A stretch of DNA of 64,000 nucleotides from Vagococcus entomophilus (GTDB taxonomy: Bacteria > Bacillota > Bacilli > Lactobacillales > Vagococcaceae), in contig NZ_NGJZ01000001.1 in NCBI RefSeq assembly GCF_003987595.1, positions 620,001 to 684,000 on the forward strand, read 5' to 3'. A model generated the notes under the pieces. It searched no databases and was not told where the DNA came from. It worked only from the letters and a program-made list of their open reading frames with translations. The first letter of the stretch is position 1. Every line of letters begins with the position of its first letter. Positions 10,008-18,490 of the stretch are shown here, piece after piece. Both the position numbers and the translations under genes were made by a program.

Positions 10008-10711
10008 TTATTGCAATCTTAATTGTTAGTTTATTAGCCTTTACGTTATCCATTATTTTTGCAAAAAAAATCTGGCGTCCAATCTTTATTTTTATTTTTG
10101 GTTGCTGCTTTATTTTTTCGGTTGTCGCAATCATTGGTAATGATCACTACCATTGGGGCATGGAAAAGAAAACGAAGGAATCCTCGCAACCGCTTGTTTC
10201 AAGTAGTGCTGAAAAAGGTATGAATTTATTATTATATAAGCAACTAGGAACAGGTTCAGAGAAGGTTTATATTTACCGTACAAAGGAAACACAAAAGAAA
10301 GTTTCAGTAACAGGAACTGACACAGTTACGAATAAAGTCAAAACCGTAATGACAACGCCGAAATTAAAAATTAAAACAACTCGATGGGTTTATAAAAATG
10401 ATTTTTACTCTTTATTATTTGGAATTTCAAAAAATAATCAGAAATACGATTCGAGAGTATATACATTTGAGGTAGGAAAAGATTGGCTTATACTTAGTAC
10501 TGATCAAGCCACGGCATTTGGGAAAGCTGTAAAAGCACAAGAAGCTTCTATTAAGGAAGGTGCGACTGAGTATGTAAAATCTAAACTAACTTCCGAATTG
10601 ACTAAGAATCCAACTATGAGCCAAGTAGAACAACAACAACTTACAGCAAAGTATGCTGCTGAATATCAACAACAAGCGATTGCTAAAATCCTTAGTGAAA
10701 TCAAAAAATAA
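10004..10711 (+). CDS. DUF4811 membrane protein, partner of the MFS exporter
   Basis: A 235-residue protein with two N-terminal membrane helices (about 2-20 and 26-45), then a soluble domain (TKETQKKVSVTGTDTV, VYTFEVGKDWLIL) and a Gln-rich C-terminal helix. It matches the DUF4811 family that regularly follows DHA2 transporters in lactic acid bacteria. Its ATG overlaps the MFS stop, so the two are translationally coupled. The function is not known; an accessory role in efflux is inferred from linkage only. Confidence 0.82.
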   Translation: MIIAILIVSLLAFTLSIIFAKKIWRPIFIFIFGCCFIFSVVAIIGNDHYHWGMEKKTKESSQPLVSSSAEKGMNLLLYKQLGTGSEKVYIYRTKETQKKVSVTGTDTVTNKVKTVMTTPKLKIKTTRWVYKNDFYSLLFGISKNNQKYDSRVYTFEVGKDWLILSTDQATAFGKAVKAQEASIKEGATEYVKSKLTSELTKNPTMSQVEQQQLTAKYAAEYQQQAIAKILSEIKK

Positions 10712-10712
10712 T

Positions 10713-10746
10713 AAAAAAGAAAAGGTGAGTAAACCTTTTCTTTTTT
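10713..10746 (+). terminator. Terminator of the MFS-DUF4811 operon
   Basis: Perfect arms AAAAAAGAAAAGG and CCTTTTCTTTTTT with an 8-base loop, directly after the stop codon. Confidence 0.85.
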
Positions 10747-10884
10747 ATCTTCACGAAGTAACTAATTAGTAAAGCTTTCTTTTTGTTTGCTATTTTTCTC
10801 ATTATCTAGTAAGATAGCGATATTGTTGTGCTTTAGTGTTTGGGATTAGAGATTTAATTTATGATTTTAATAGAGGTGAGAGAG

Positions 10885-11622
10885 TTGAGAAAGTACACAA
10901 CTTTAATTTTTGATTTAGATGATACTTTATTTGATTTTAAGGCATGTGAAAAAAATGGTCTGAAAAATGTCTTTGCACATTATGGACTTCAATATAATGA
11001 AGAAACTTTTAGAGAATACGAACTTGTGAATCAAATGATTTGGCGGGAAATTGAGCAAGGAACCGCGAATAAATCAGAAATCTTGAATCAAAGATTTCGC
11101 TTATTTTTCCAGAAATACCAAATTGAAGTTGATGGTTCTGAAGCTGAAAGTATGTACCGAAAATATCTTGACCAGGGCTATCATTTAATGCCAGCTGCAG
11201 ATAGCTGCTTAAAAGAGTTGAAAGAAAACGGTTTTCGTATTTTTGCAGGGACCAATGGCTTTGGTAGCACGCAGCGTGCCCGCCTCAAAGGTGCACACTT
11301 GGAACATTTTTTTGAAGATACTTTCATTTCAGAAGAAATTGGCTATGAAAAACCGGATAAACGCTTTTTCAATGCGATTTTTGCTCAAATTCCGGACTTC
11401 AATTCTGATGATACATTGATGATTGGGGATCGATTGTCTGCGGATATTGTGGGTGGAAATCAAGCTGGAATTGACACTTGTTGGTTTAATCCAAACAAGC
11501 TTGACTTGATTCAAAGTCAAGCACAAAAACCAACCTATATTATGACCTCGCTAAACGACTTAGCTGAGGAGCTAATTGCTGCTTGGCAAATCAGTCAAAC
11601 GGCCGAACAAAAAGGTAGATAA
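10885..11622 (+). CDS. YjjG family noncanonical pyrimidine nucleotidase (HAD superfamily)
   Basis: HAD phosphatase, probably a house-cleaning 5'-nucleotidase acting on pyrimidine monophosphates. It has the HAD motif I FDLDDTLFDF, motif II FAGTNGFG, the motif III lysine region (EEIGYEKPDKRFF) and motif IV MIGDRLSADIVGG. The preferred start is TTG at 10885, preceded by GAGGTGA, which gives MRKYTTLIFDLDDT and 245 residues; an ATG at 10861 would add eight residues of no family similarity. A TTGCTA-17-TAAGAT promoter lies near 10790-10820. Confidence 0.88.
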   Translation: MRKYTTLIFDLDDTLFDFKACEKNGLKNVFAHYGLQYNEETFREYELVNQMIWREIEQGTANKSEILNQRFRLFFQKYQIEVDGSEAESMYRKYLDQGYHLMPAADSCLKELKENGFRIFAGTNGFGSTQRARLKGAHLEHFFEDTFISEEIGYEKPDKRFFNAIFAQIPDFNSDDTLMIGDRLSADIVGGNQAGIDTCWFNPNKLDLIQSQAQKPTYIMTSLNDLAEELIAAWQISQTAEQKGR

Positions 11623-11651
11623 CGAAACTTATCTAACTAATCTTGCGCTTG

Positions 11652-11700
11652 CCTATTGGGAAAAAAGGATTCTTTCACTTTTTATCCTATAGGTTTTTTT
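11652..11700 (+). terminator. Terminator after the HAD nucleotidase
   Basis: CCTATTGGGAAAAAAG pairs imperfectly with CTTTTTATCCTATAGG and is followed by a run of seven T. Confidence 0.75.
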
Positions 11701-11759
11701 GTGTTATTTATGATAGACTTGGTATAAGAAGTGTCATAATAAAAAGGAGGGTAATGCCA

Positions 11760-12368
11760 ATGGATTTAGCCAACTATTTAAAAAGAACACTTGCAATTGC
11801 TCAAGCTGGTAAGGTCTATGGTAAAGATGTCTACGACCAAGAACGTTACTGTGAATTAGAAAAAATCACTTTTGATATGCTCTCTAGTATTTCTGGGCAA
11901 GATCAACGGTTTGTTCAAAATTTTTTTGCAGAAGAAAAAGGGTATCCAACTCCAAAAGTAGATGTTCGAGCTTTTATTAGGCATGAAAGCAGTGTTTTGC
12001 TTGTTCAAGACAAAAAAAGTAAAGAATGGTCATTACCAGGTGGTTACGCTGAAGTTGGGTTTTCACCAAAAGAAAATATTATAAAAGAAGTTAAAGAAGA
12101 AACTGGACTTTTGGTCAAAGTTGAGACACTTTCTCAGCTAATAGATACAGATAAAATGAATGATGGAAATAAGCCTATCCAGTATTATAAGCTGATTTTT
12201 ACTTGTTCGGTTGTAAGCGGAACCATTCACCAAACCGATGATTTGGGTGAAATCAGTAAGGTCGATTTTTTTTCAATACATGAGTTACCAAAGCTTTCAA
12301 CTAGACGTACCACGAAGGAACAACTCCTATCGCTAATGAAAAATAATCATAATCTTAAGTTGGACTAG
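11760..12368 (+). CDS. Nudix hydrolase with N-terminal helical domain
   Basis: A 202-residue hydrolase of nucleoside diphosphate-linked compounds. An N-terminal helical domain (about 1-60, DLANYLKRTLAIAQAGKVYG) of the kind found in ADP-ribose/CDP-choline-type Nudix enzymes precedes the Nudix box GGYAEVGFSPKENI followed by KEVKEETGLLV, in which the catalytic glutamates are intact. AAGGAGG at 11744-11750 is 9 bases before the ATG at 11760; the ATG at 11754 is too close. It stands alone and has no visible terminator. The substrate is undetermined. Confidence 0.88.
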   Translation: MDLANYLKRTLAIAQAGKVYGKDVYDQERYCELEKITFDMLSSISGQDQRFVQNFFAEEKGYPTPKVDVRAFIRHESSVLLVQDKKSKEWSLPGGYAEVGFSPKENIIKEVKEETGLLVKVETLSQLIDTDKMNDGNKPIQYYKLIFTCSVVSGTIHQTDDLGEISKVDFFSIHELPKLSTRRTTKEQLLSLMKNNHNLKLD

Positions 12369-12946
12369 TCAAGTTCAACTGATTAGGATGAGAAAATAAG
12401 ACCATGGCGTTTAGCAACAAACAATATAAAAATTTCTCTGAATTTGGGCTAAGATTCAATTACTTTAATGCAAACAATCTACTTTGTATAATATATATTA
12501 TGTAAACTAGAATTAAATTTTCCTATTTACCTTTTACCTTAGAGAAATGTTTGTGCTTCCGCTCTCTACTAGCTGCCTTAGCCTCTCTTAATCATTTTAG
12601 CTGGAAAAATTGATAGACAAATAGTGACCTGTTATATCGCTTTATTTGCGTCTATAAGGCGTTTTAAGAGTCCCTTTTTAAAAATTTTGATAACCAACCG
12701 TTAAGATCAAAAACGTTGTACGCTAGTATAATATATAATAAAAGTAAATGATTTTAAGCTAAACAGCAGCTTCATCGTTATTTTTTCAATCAGAATTAAA
12801 AAAATCACATTTTTTATCTTCGCTCTCGGCTTCTTTATAGCGCTCAAGTATTAGTGGGTAAATTTAAGTTTCTATGTTCTTTACTTATATTTTCTTTTTT
12901 GATAAGGTGAAACCGAGTACAAAACTATTCTTTAGGAGGAATTGGC
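12369..12946. other. Long intergenic gap with no convincing gene
   Basis: About 580 bases without a supported gene. Two very similar AT-rich promoter-like boxes occur, TATAATATATATTATG near 12487 and TATAATATATAATAAAAG near 12730. The stretch between them includes short GC-richer pieces (near 12545-12600 and 12640-12665). Only short open frames without ribosome binding sites were found on either strand. It may be gene debris or an unrecognised small RNA. Confidence 0.4.
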
Positions 12947-13549
12947 ATGATAGATTTGGCAAAATTTAAATGGACTCGCCTACCTGCCCATTATGAGGTC
13001 TTAGATGATTTTGTAGAAATTCAGACGAAGCCACACACAGATTTATGGCAACGAACGTATTACCATTTTCAAAATGATAATGCACCCGTTTTTCAAATGG
13101 AAACGGACAAGAAGTTTTTTAGTTTTGTGGTCAAAACAGATTTTACAGAAAGTCACCACCGTTTTGATCAATGCGGTATCGTGCTCTATCTGGATAGTGA
13201 AAACTGGCTAAAAGGCTCAATAGAGTATGAAAATGAAACTTTTCAACATTTAGGAAGTGTGGTAACCAATCAAGGATATTCGGATTGGGCCACCACAACA
13301 ATCCCTGCTAACGTGAAGTCGATGTGGTATCGGCTAAGCAGAAGAGAAAATGATTACCGAATCGAATGTTCAACGGATGGGTGTCATTTTCAACAGATGA
13401 GAATCTGCCATATGACAAAAGCTACAGAGACGATTCGTTTTGGAATTTATGCTTGTTCTCCTGAAGAGTCAACCTTTAAAGCTACTTTTACTAATATAGA
13501 TTTATTAGAGTGCCAGTGGCATGCTCATGATGGTCAAACGCCAGATTAA
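12947..13549 (+). CDS. DUF1349 domain-containing protein
   Basis: A 200-residue cytoplasmic protein with the concanavalin-A-like/glucanase beta-sandwich fold of DUF1349: FVVKTDFTESHHRFDQCGIVLYLDSENWLKGSIEYE, WYRLSRRENDYRIECSTDG, then FGIYACSPEESTFKATFTNI. A clear TAGGAGG precedes the ATG. No signal peptide is seen. The family is thought to bind or act on sugars, but no activity is established. It is alone between a long gap and a convergent terminator. Confidence 0.88.
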   Translation: MIDLAKFKWTRLPAHYEVLDDFVEIQTKPHTDLWQRTYYHFQNDNAPVFQMETDKKFFSFVVKTDFTESHHRFDQCGIVLYLDSENWLKGSIEYENETFQHLGSVVTNQGYSDWATTTIPANVKSMWYRLSRRENDYRIECSTDGCHFQQMRICHMTKATETIRFGIYACSPEESTFKATFTNIDLLECQWHAHDGQTPD

Positions 13550-13552
13550 CTA

Positions 13553-13590
13553 AAAAAACTTGATTGGGCCTATTCCCAATCAAGTTTTTT
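13553..13590. terminator. Bidirectional terminator between the DUF1349 and peptidase genes
   Basis: Perfect 16-base arms AAAAAACTTGATTGGG / CCCAATCAAGTTTTTT, shared by the two convergent genes. Confidence 0.9.
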
Positions 13591-14359
13591 ATGTTGTTTT
13601 TTGAATCGTAACTGCTTGTCGTCCCATTTGAATCCATGCCTGTTTGAATGAAGTTCGGTCCACTTTTTTGTCTTTTTCTCCGTAAGGGTCGTTAACATAG
13701 ATATAATGTTCATCATAACCGGTTACGACAACGCTATGTACACTCCAACTAATTTCTACTTCACCATTAGCGGTTTGCCAAGTTTCCATATCATCTGTCG
13801 GTGCATAATTGACTGTGGTAATGACCCAAACAGGATTACCATTAGAAAGAGTATTTAGCAAAGTGTTGAAGGAATGATTGCTTAAATCTACGACTTTTAA
13901 GTCCTCTCCTACATAATCTTGTGCTAGTTTGGCGATGGGTCCATGGTAGACACTATAGCCTTTTTCACTCCCATCGATACTTCCCACAAACCCTTGATTG
14001 GGGTCTCCATAATTTCCATTTTCATCGGTCAAAGGAACAACAGCAATATTTTGGGCTAGTTCATTTTTTGTAACGGAAATCCCACGATAGTTTAGTAGCA
14101 TGGCAAGACTTGTCACTTCACATCCGTTATAAAGTGAAGGCTCATCCAATTGATTAAGCAATGGAACATCCAGTTGAATGCTCTTTTTTTTCACAATATT
14201 TGCGGTACTGATGTTCGATGAGTCGACATCAGCAGCATGAGAGTCATCTTTAAAATAGTACTTCCATCCACTATATAGTAAACATAAAATCACCGGAATC
14301 AAAATAAGTTTTAAAAAAAAGCGTTCGATCCTCGTCAATAAATGTTTCTTTTTGCGCAT
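13589..14359 (-). CDS. C39-like family peptidase, membrane-anchored
   Basis: A 256-residue protein with a basic N terminus, one membrane helix (about residues 13-30) and an extracellular papain-like domain of the C39_2 type. The catalytic Cys is in YNGCEVTSLAMLLNY, the His in SVHSVVVTGYDE and the Asp/Asn follow in YIYVNDPYG. GGAGAG before the ATG at 14359 decides the start; an upstream ATG at 14401 is in frame but has no ribosome binding site. It is monocistronic. The natural substrate is unknown; a role in cleaving a surface peptide is inference. Confidence 0.83.
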   Translation of the reverse strand: MRKKKHLLTRIERFFLKLILIPVILCLLYSGWKYYFKDDSHAADVDSSNISTANIVKKKSIQLDVPLLNQLDEPSLYNGCEVTSLAMLLNYRGISVTKNELAQNIAVVPLTDENGNYGDPNQGFVGSIDGSEKGYSVYHGPIAKLAQDYVGEDLKVVDLSNHSFNTLLNTLSNGNPVWVITTVNYAPTDDMETWQTANGEVEISWSVHSVVVTGYDEHYIYVNDPYGEKDKKVDRTSFKQAWIQMGRQAVTIQKTT

Positions 14360-14462
14360 AACTTTCTCTCCAATACGTTTAATCCACAACAGCCAAGTCA
14401 ATTCCCTTTATATTCTACCCATATTTACTCCAAATAACAACTTTAAAAGCTTTTATTTTTAT

Positions 14463-14504
14463 AAACAAAAAAGATTCTTGAAAAATCAAGAATCTTTTTT
14501 GTTT
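14463..14504 (-). terminator. Terminator of the glycine betaine transporter operon
   Basis: AAACAAAAAAGATTCTTGA pairs with TCAAGAATCTTTTTTGTTT; the near-perfect hairpin sits at the stop of the binding-protein gene on the minus strand. Confidence 0.85.
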
Positions 14505-15321
14505 AGTTAATCCCTTTTGTCCACTCTTTGACTTTACCAGGATTTTTTGCAATCCAATCTTTGGCTGCTTGTTTTGGATCTTTACCATCATGGATTTCAA
14601 GCATGACCTCATTGATATCTTTTTCGGTCCAATTAAATTTGTCTAACACTTTATATGCTTCAGGTGCATCTTTTTTAAGACCTTTCCGAACCATTGTGTT
14701 AATACTTTCCGAACTTCCATAGATATTTTGTGGATCTTCTAAGAATTTCAGTTTGTACTTAGTAAACATCCAATGAGGGGCCCATCCAGTGACTACAATT
14801 TCTTTTTTGTTTTTGTAGGCTTGGCCCAGCTCAACAGCCATCGCTCCAGTAGAAGATGAACTTAGTTTCCAATCGGAAAGATTGTTATAAATTTTAAGTC
14901 CCTTTTCTGTGGTAATCATTTCTCCAGCTCCAGGCTCAATCCCCGTAATGGTCTTACCTGCTTCATTTTTTAAATCAGCAATAGAATTAACGTTCATATA
15001 AGCAGGAACAACTAAACCAACTTTAACCCCTTTTAGGTTAGGACCAAGGTTTTCAATGTCTTTTTTATATTTTTCGTATTGGGATGCATGTGTATTTGGC
15101 AACCAAGCCGATACCATTGCATCTGTTTGGCTCTTGGATAATGATTCCCACATAACTGCATTGTCTAGTGGGGTTAGTGATACTTTATACCCCAAATCTT
15201 CTAGTACTTGACCAATTACATTTGAAGATGCAACCTCTGTATCCCACTCAACGTAAGCAATATTGATTGACTTTCCTTTAGCAGCGGAAGAACTTGAAGA
15301 GCTAAAGGAACTTTGATACAC
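14503..15321 (-). CDS. opuAC: Glycine betaine-binding domain of the betaine ABC transporter (frame-split from the permease)
   Basis: OpuAC-type substrate-binding domain for glycine betaine or proline betaine (INIAYVEWDTEVASSNV, AWLPNTHASQYEKY, VTGWAPHWMFTKYKLKFLEDP). The GTG at 15321 is only an in-frame codon after a hydrophobic segment. The same frame is open back to about 15448 and reads [16 protein letters not shown] followed by a membrane helix (TTFVVGALALIGIVVGVYQ), with no ATG, GTG or TTG there and no ribosome binding site. In OpuABC transporters this helix links permease and binding protein in one chain. Removing one T at the permease stop would rejoin the two frames. So this is either the 3' half of a broken fusion gene or is expressed by frameshifting. 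Confidence 0.85.
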   Translation of the reverse strand: MYQSSFSSSSSSAAKGKSINIAYVEWDTEVASSNVIGQVLEDLGYKVSLTPLDNAVMWESLSKSQTDAMVSAWLPNTHASQYEKYKKDIENLGPNLKGVKVGLVVPAYMNVNSIADLKNEAGKTITGIEPGAGEMITTEKGLKIYNNLSDWKLSSSSTGAMAVELGQAYKNKKEIVVTGWAPHWMFTKYKLKFLEDPQNIYGSSESINTMVRKGLKKDAPEAYKVLDKFNWTEKDINEVMLEIHDGKDPKQAAKDWIAKNPGKVKEWTKGIN

Positions 15322-15418
15322 ACCAACAACGATTCCAATAAGTGCAAGTGCTCCTACTACAAACGTAGTGATGCGGCGAACCTTAACTTTTTGAGCATTT
15401 TGTTGAGATTTTTCATTT

Positions 15419-16261
15419 TTAATGTTTAGATATTTGTGTAAATCGATCTAGGATAATCGCCAAGATCACTAGAGAAAGTCCTGCAACAAAGCCATTTCCA
15501 ACTTGTGCTCTTTGAAGTGCAGATAAAACTTGGCGTCCTAGTCCAGGTGCACCGATCATAGACGCGATGACTACCATTGAAAGAGAAAGCATAACAGTTT
15601 GGTTAACCCCCGCCATAATAGTAGAACGCGCTAATGGCAATTCGACTTTAATTAGTTTTTGCCAACCTGTGCTCCCAAACGAATCAGAAGCTTCTACCAA
15701 CTCTTTTGGAACTTGACGAATGGCTAAGTTCGTAAAGCGAACAGTGGGTGCAAGTGCAAAAATTACGGAAGCAAATACCCCAGACACGACACCAATTCCA
15801 AAGAAAGCAACAGCTGGAATCAAGTAAACAAAACCAGGCATTGTTTGCATAAAGTCTAAAATTGGTGTGATAATATTTTTAGCAATTTGACTTTTTGCCA
15901 TCAAAATTCCCAAAGGGATTCCGAGGATGACCGCAGTCAAGCTTGAAACAATGACTAAGGTGATTGTGTTCATCAGAGGCTGCCATAATCCTTGATTATA
16001 GATATAAAGCAATCCAATTAACGTAAATACTGTGAAGCCTATTTTTCTCTTAGATGCGACAAATGCAGCAATAGCTACAATTGCAATAAAGGCAAACGGT
16101 GGAATCCATACTAGAAAATTCGTAATACCGTCCATGAGCGAGCCACCAACAGATTGGAAGAAATTAAACAAACCTGAAAAATTGGTGGTTAACCAAGCTG
16201 TAAACGTCTCTACCCAACTTGCTACTGGTAATTGATTCGTACCAAATATGAAGTTACTCAT
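15419..16261 (-). CDS. opuAB: Glycine betaine ABC transporter permease (N-terminal half of an OpuABC-type fusion)
   Basis: Membrane-spanning part of the osmoprotectant importer, 280 residues. Several membrane helices and the EAA-type loop ([35 protein letters not shown]) that contacts the ATPase are visible. The ATG at 16261 is used because GTGAGGG lies just upstream; it overlaps the ATPase stop. The chain ends [10 protein letters not shown]-stop exactly where the +1 frame continues with the linker helix and the binding domain, so the stop probably truncates a longer fused protein. Confidence 0.9.
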   Translation of the reverse strand: MSNFIFGTNQLPVASWVETFTAWLTTNFSGLFNFFQSVGGSLMDGITNFLVWIPPFAFIAIVAIAAFVASKRKIGFTVFTLIGLLYIYNQGLWQPLMNTITLVIVSSLTAVILGIPLGILMAKSQIAKNIITPILDFMQTMPGFVYLIPAVAFFGIGVVSGVFASVIFALAPTVRFTNLAIRQVPKELVEASDSFGSTGWQKLIKVELPLARSTIMAGVNQTVMLSLSMVVIASMIGAPGLGRQVLSALQRAQVGNGFVAGLSLVILAIILDRFTQISKH

Positions 16262-17447
16262 TTGTGTTTCCCTCACTTTCCGTTGCTAAAGATTGTAAGA
16301 TGATTCCGCGGATAATTACTCCTAGGACTTTGCCGTCTTCTACCACTGCAACTGGCGTAGTGGCGTCATGGATGACATTGAAAATATCATTTACTAATGT
16401 ATCTTTTTCAACTGTAGGGATATCTGTACGAACAAATGAGGCAAGCGGTTTGTCTTCTTTTTTCGCTTGGAGCGCATCGTCAGCGGTGATATAACCATGT
16501 AGTTTTCGTCCTTTGCTAACGGCTACCAGAAGACTCACTTCCTCTTTTCGCATTCGATTTAGCGCAACATTTGGTCCGTCATTATTGATGTTTAATGTAA
16601 TTGCAGGAACCATGATGTTCTCGGCCGTCAAAACTTTCGAACGATCGACATCTTCCACAAAGGATTCAACGTAATCATTTGCAGGATTTGTCAAGATTTC
16701 TTCTCCTGTTCCAACTTGAACCACTTGACCATCTTTCATCAATGCAATTCGATCTCCGATTCTAAGAGCTTCATTTAGATCATGTGTGATGAAGATGATG
16801 GTTTTTTGCACTTTTTCTTGTAATTCCAATAATTCATCTTGCATTTCTCTACGGATAAGCGGATCTAACGCAGAAAAAGCTTCGTCCATTAATAAGATTT
16901 CAGGATCATTTGCTAATGCGCGAGCCAAACCAACCCGTTGTTGCATTCCTCCAGAAAGCTGATTAGGATATTGATCTTTGTAAGGAAGCAAGCTTGAGTT
17001 TTCTAGCGCTTTTAAAACTCTCTTTTCTCTTTCAGCTTTGTCGACCCCTCGGATCTCTAATCCAAACTCGGTATTTTCAAAAATAGTTCTTTGTGGAAAT
17101 AACCCAAAATTTTGAAAGACCATGCTCATTTTTGTACGTCTTACTTCGCGTAATTCTTTTTTGTCGATATTGGCAATATCAACTCCGTCTATAAAAATAT
17201 TCCCACTAGTCGGTTGAATGAGGCGATTTAGTAAACGAATCAAGGTTGATTTTCCACTACCAGAAAGGCCCATTATAACGAAAATTTCACCCTCATTCAC
17301 CTCGAAATTTGCGTCATAAACACCTACTGTAGCGCCAGTCTTTTTCAAAATTTCAATTTTAGAACGATTCTCTTGAATCATATCAAGCGCTTGTTTTGTT
17401 TTTTTCCCAAAAACTTTTGTTACATGTTTGACTGTAACTTTACTCAA
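16254..17447 (-). CDS. opuAA: Glycine betaine ABC transporter ATP-binding protein with CBS domains
   Basis: ATPase subunit of the osmoprotectant importer, 397 residues. It has Walker [16 protein letters not shown], signature [15 protein letters not shown], Walker [14 protein letters not shown], and a C-terminal pair of CBS modules (from about residue 270: [24 protein letters not shown] and [22 protein letters not shown]). In this family the CBS pair senses ionic strength and in some members binds c-di-AMP. The start is TTG with AAAGGGAG upstream. It is the first gene of the operon, controlled from the BusR site upstream. Confidence 0.94.
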   Translation of the reverse strand: MSKVTVKHVTKVFGKKTKQALDMIQENRSKIEILKKTGATVGVYDANFEVNEGEIFVIMGLSGSGKSTLIRLLNRLIQPTSGNIFIDGVDIANIDKKELREVRRTKMSMVFQNFGLFPQRTIFENTEFGLEIRGVDKAEREKRVLKALENSSLLPYKDQYPNQLSGGMQQRVGLARALANDPEILLMDEAFSALDPLIRREMQDELLELQEKVQKTIIFITHDLNEALRIGDRIALMKDGQVVQVGTGEEILTNPANDYVESFVEDVDRSKVLTAENIMVPAITLNINNDGPNVALNRMRKEEVSLLVAVSKGRKLHGYITADDALQAKKEDKPLASFVRTDIPTVEKDTLVNDIFNVIHDATTPVAVVEDGKVLGVIIRGIILQSLATESEGNTNE

Positions 17448-17496
17448 ATAAAAACTCCCTTTCTATTTTTAGTGTAACGAAAACTCCTCACTTAAA

Positions 17497-17530
17497 AGTG
17501 ACTACACAACATTAACACAAAGTTGTCACA
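17497..17530 (-). promoter_or_regulatory. BusR-type bipartite operator upstream of the betaine transporter
   Basis: AGTGAC (17497-17502) and GTCACA (17525-17530) are separated by exactly 22 bases. I recall AGTGAC-N22-GTCACT as the bipartite site reported for streptococcal BusR. The site overlaps the probable promoter of opuAA (minus-strand TTGACT near 17537 and TAATGT near 17513), 50-80 bases before the start. A further TCACTT-AA-AAGTGA dyad (17489-17502) adjoins it. Confidence 0.7.
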
Positions 17531-17587
17531 TGAGTCAAATAACTCAAACTTATAAAGAAAACGTTCTATTGACTGTTATAGCAATAC

Positions 17588-17623
17588 AAAAAACAGATTA
17601 GAAAAATCCTAATCTGTTTTTTT
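17588..17623 (-). terminator. Terminator of busR
   Basis: Perfect arms AAAAAACAGATTAG / CTAATCTGTTTTTT, 12 bases after the BusR stop on the minus strand. It separates busR from the transporter operon it faces. Confidence 0.85.
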
Positions 17624-17634
17624 CTCATTAAATT

Positions 17635-18279
17635 TTAATTTTCTTGTGGATAGAGAAAGTTTTGAACAAATTGTAATGCGGATGAATTTCCCACAAAATA
17701 AATGATATCTCCTGAAAAAAGTTGCGCATAAGGACCAGGAGAGATAAAGAAGTCAGGTCCTCGTTTAATGGCAACTAGTGTTGCAGTTGTATTATGCCAA
17801 AAGTTAATCTCCTGAATAGTTTGATTTAAATAAAGCATATTATCTGTGATTTCTAACTGATATGGATTGAGTGGATTGAGATATCTAAACCGTTCTGTCT
17901 GATCGATTAATTTATTTAAACTGTTATTGAAAGAAGCGAGCTCATTTCGCTGTCGTATGACACTATCATTAATTTCTTTTTTTAATTCATCTAAAGTTTG
18001 AATATCGCTGAATTGTTTGACGAAGTTTTGGGCATTTGTGTAAGAAGTAATATACGCACCACTTCCATGTCTAGATGCGACAATATCTAAATCAACGAGC
18101 ACTTGTATGGCCCTTCTTGCTGTTTCAGGAGAAACACTGTATTGTCCGGCAATGGTTGAACGCGCAGAGAGTTTGTCGCCTAACTTATATTTATTATCTA
18201 CAATTTTAGCCGCTAAATCGGCGGCAATTTGTTGGTATCTTGGACGTGATACTTTTAATTTTTGTTTATTCCCGTTCAA
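17635..18279 (-). CDS. busR: BusR, GntR-type repressor of betaine uptake with RCK_C (TrkA-C) domain
   Basis: A 214-residue repressor: N-terminal GntR-like winged helix (RYQQIAADLAAKIVDNKYKLGD, SPETARRAIQVLVDLDIVASRHGSGAYI), a central coiled coil (about 95-135, rich in Glu, Asn and Leu) and a C-terminal TrkA-C/RCK_C domain (ATLVAIKRGPDFFISPGPYAQL, SGDIIYFVGN). This architecture is that of BusR, which represses betaine uptake when c-di-AMP binds its RCK_C domain. It is encoded just upstream of the opuA operon in the same direction with a terminator between. The likely start is TTG at 18279. Ligand binding is inferred from the family. Confidence 0.9.
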   Translation of the reverse strand: MNGNKQKLKVSRPRYQQIAADLAAKIVDNKYKLGDKLSARSTIAGQYSVSPETARRAIQVLVDLDIVASRHGSGAYITSYTNAQNFVKQFSDIQTLDELKKEINDSVIRQRNELASFNNSLNKLIDQTERFRYLNPLNPYQLEITDNMLYLNQTIQEINFWHNTTATLVAIKRGPDFFISPGPYAQLFSGDIIYFVGNSSALQFVQNFLYPQEN

Positions 18280-18432
18280 TTATTCCATCCACTCCATTTC
18301 TATACACCTGATTTTTCATTGCTTAATATATAAGTGCCACACTAATCAGTCGTTTACTTATTATCATAGCGAAGAAAAGAAAAATTTCAAGTCTTTTTTA
18401 GTTAACATAATAAAATTATGAACTACTTGGGA

Positions 18433-18461
18433 TTGCATATTTAAAATGGTTGCTTTATGAT
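18433..18461 (+). promoter_or_regulatory. Promoter of the ROK gene
   Basis: TTGCAT, a 17-base spacer and TATGAT end 29 bases before the ROK start. Confidence 0.55.
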
Positions 18462-18490
18462 AGAAGTATAAAATTAAAGAAGGTGAAAAA

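Noticed and set aside
14415-14612. A 65-codon minus-strand frame after the betaine-binding gene
   Set aside because: It overlaps the end of the binding-protein gene in another frame and runs through its terminator.
18107-18421. A 104-codon plus-strand frame upstream of the ROK gene
   Set aside because: It is antisense to the DNA-binding domain of BusR and ends in the promoter region, with no start signal.
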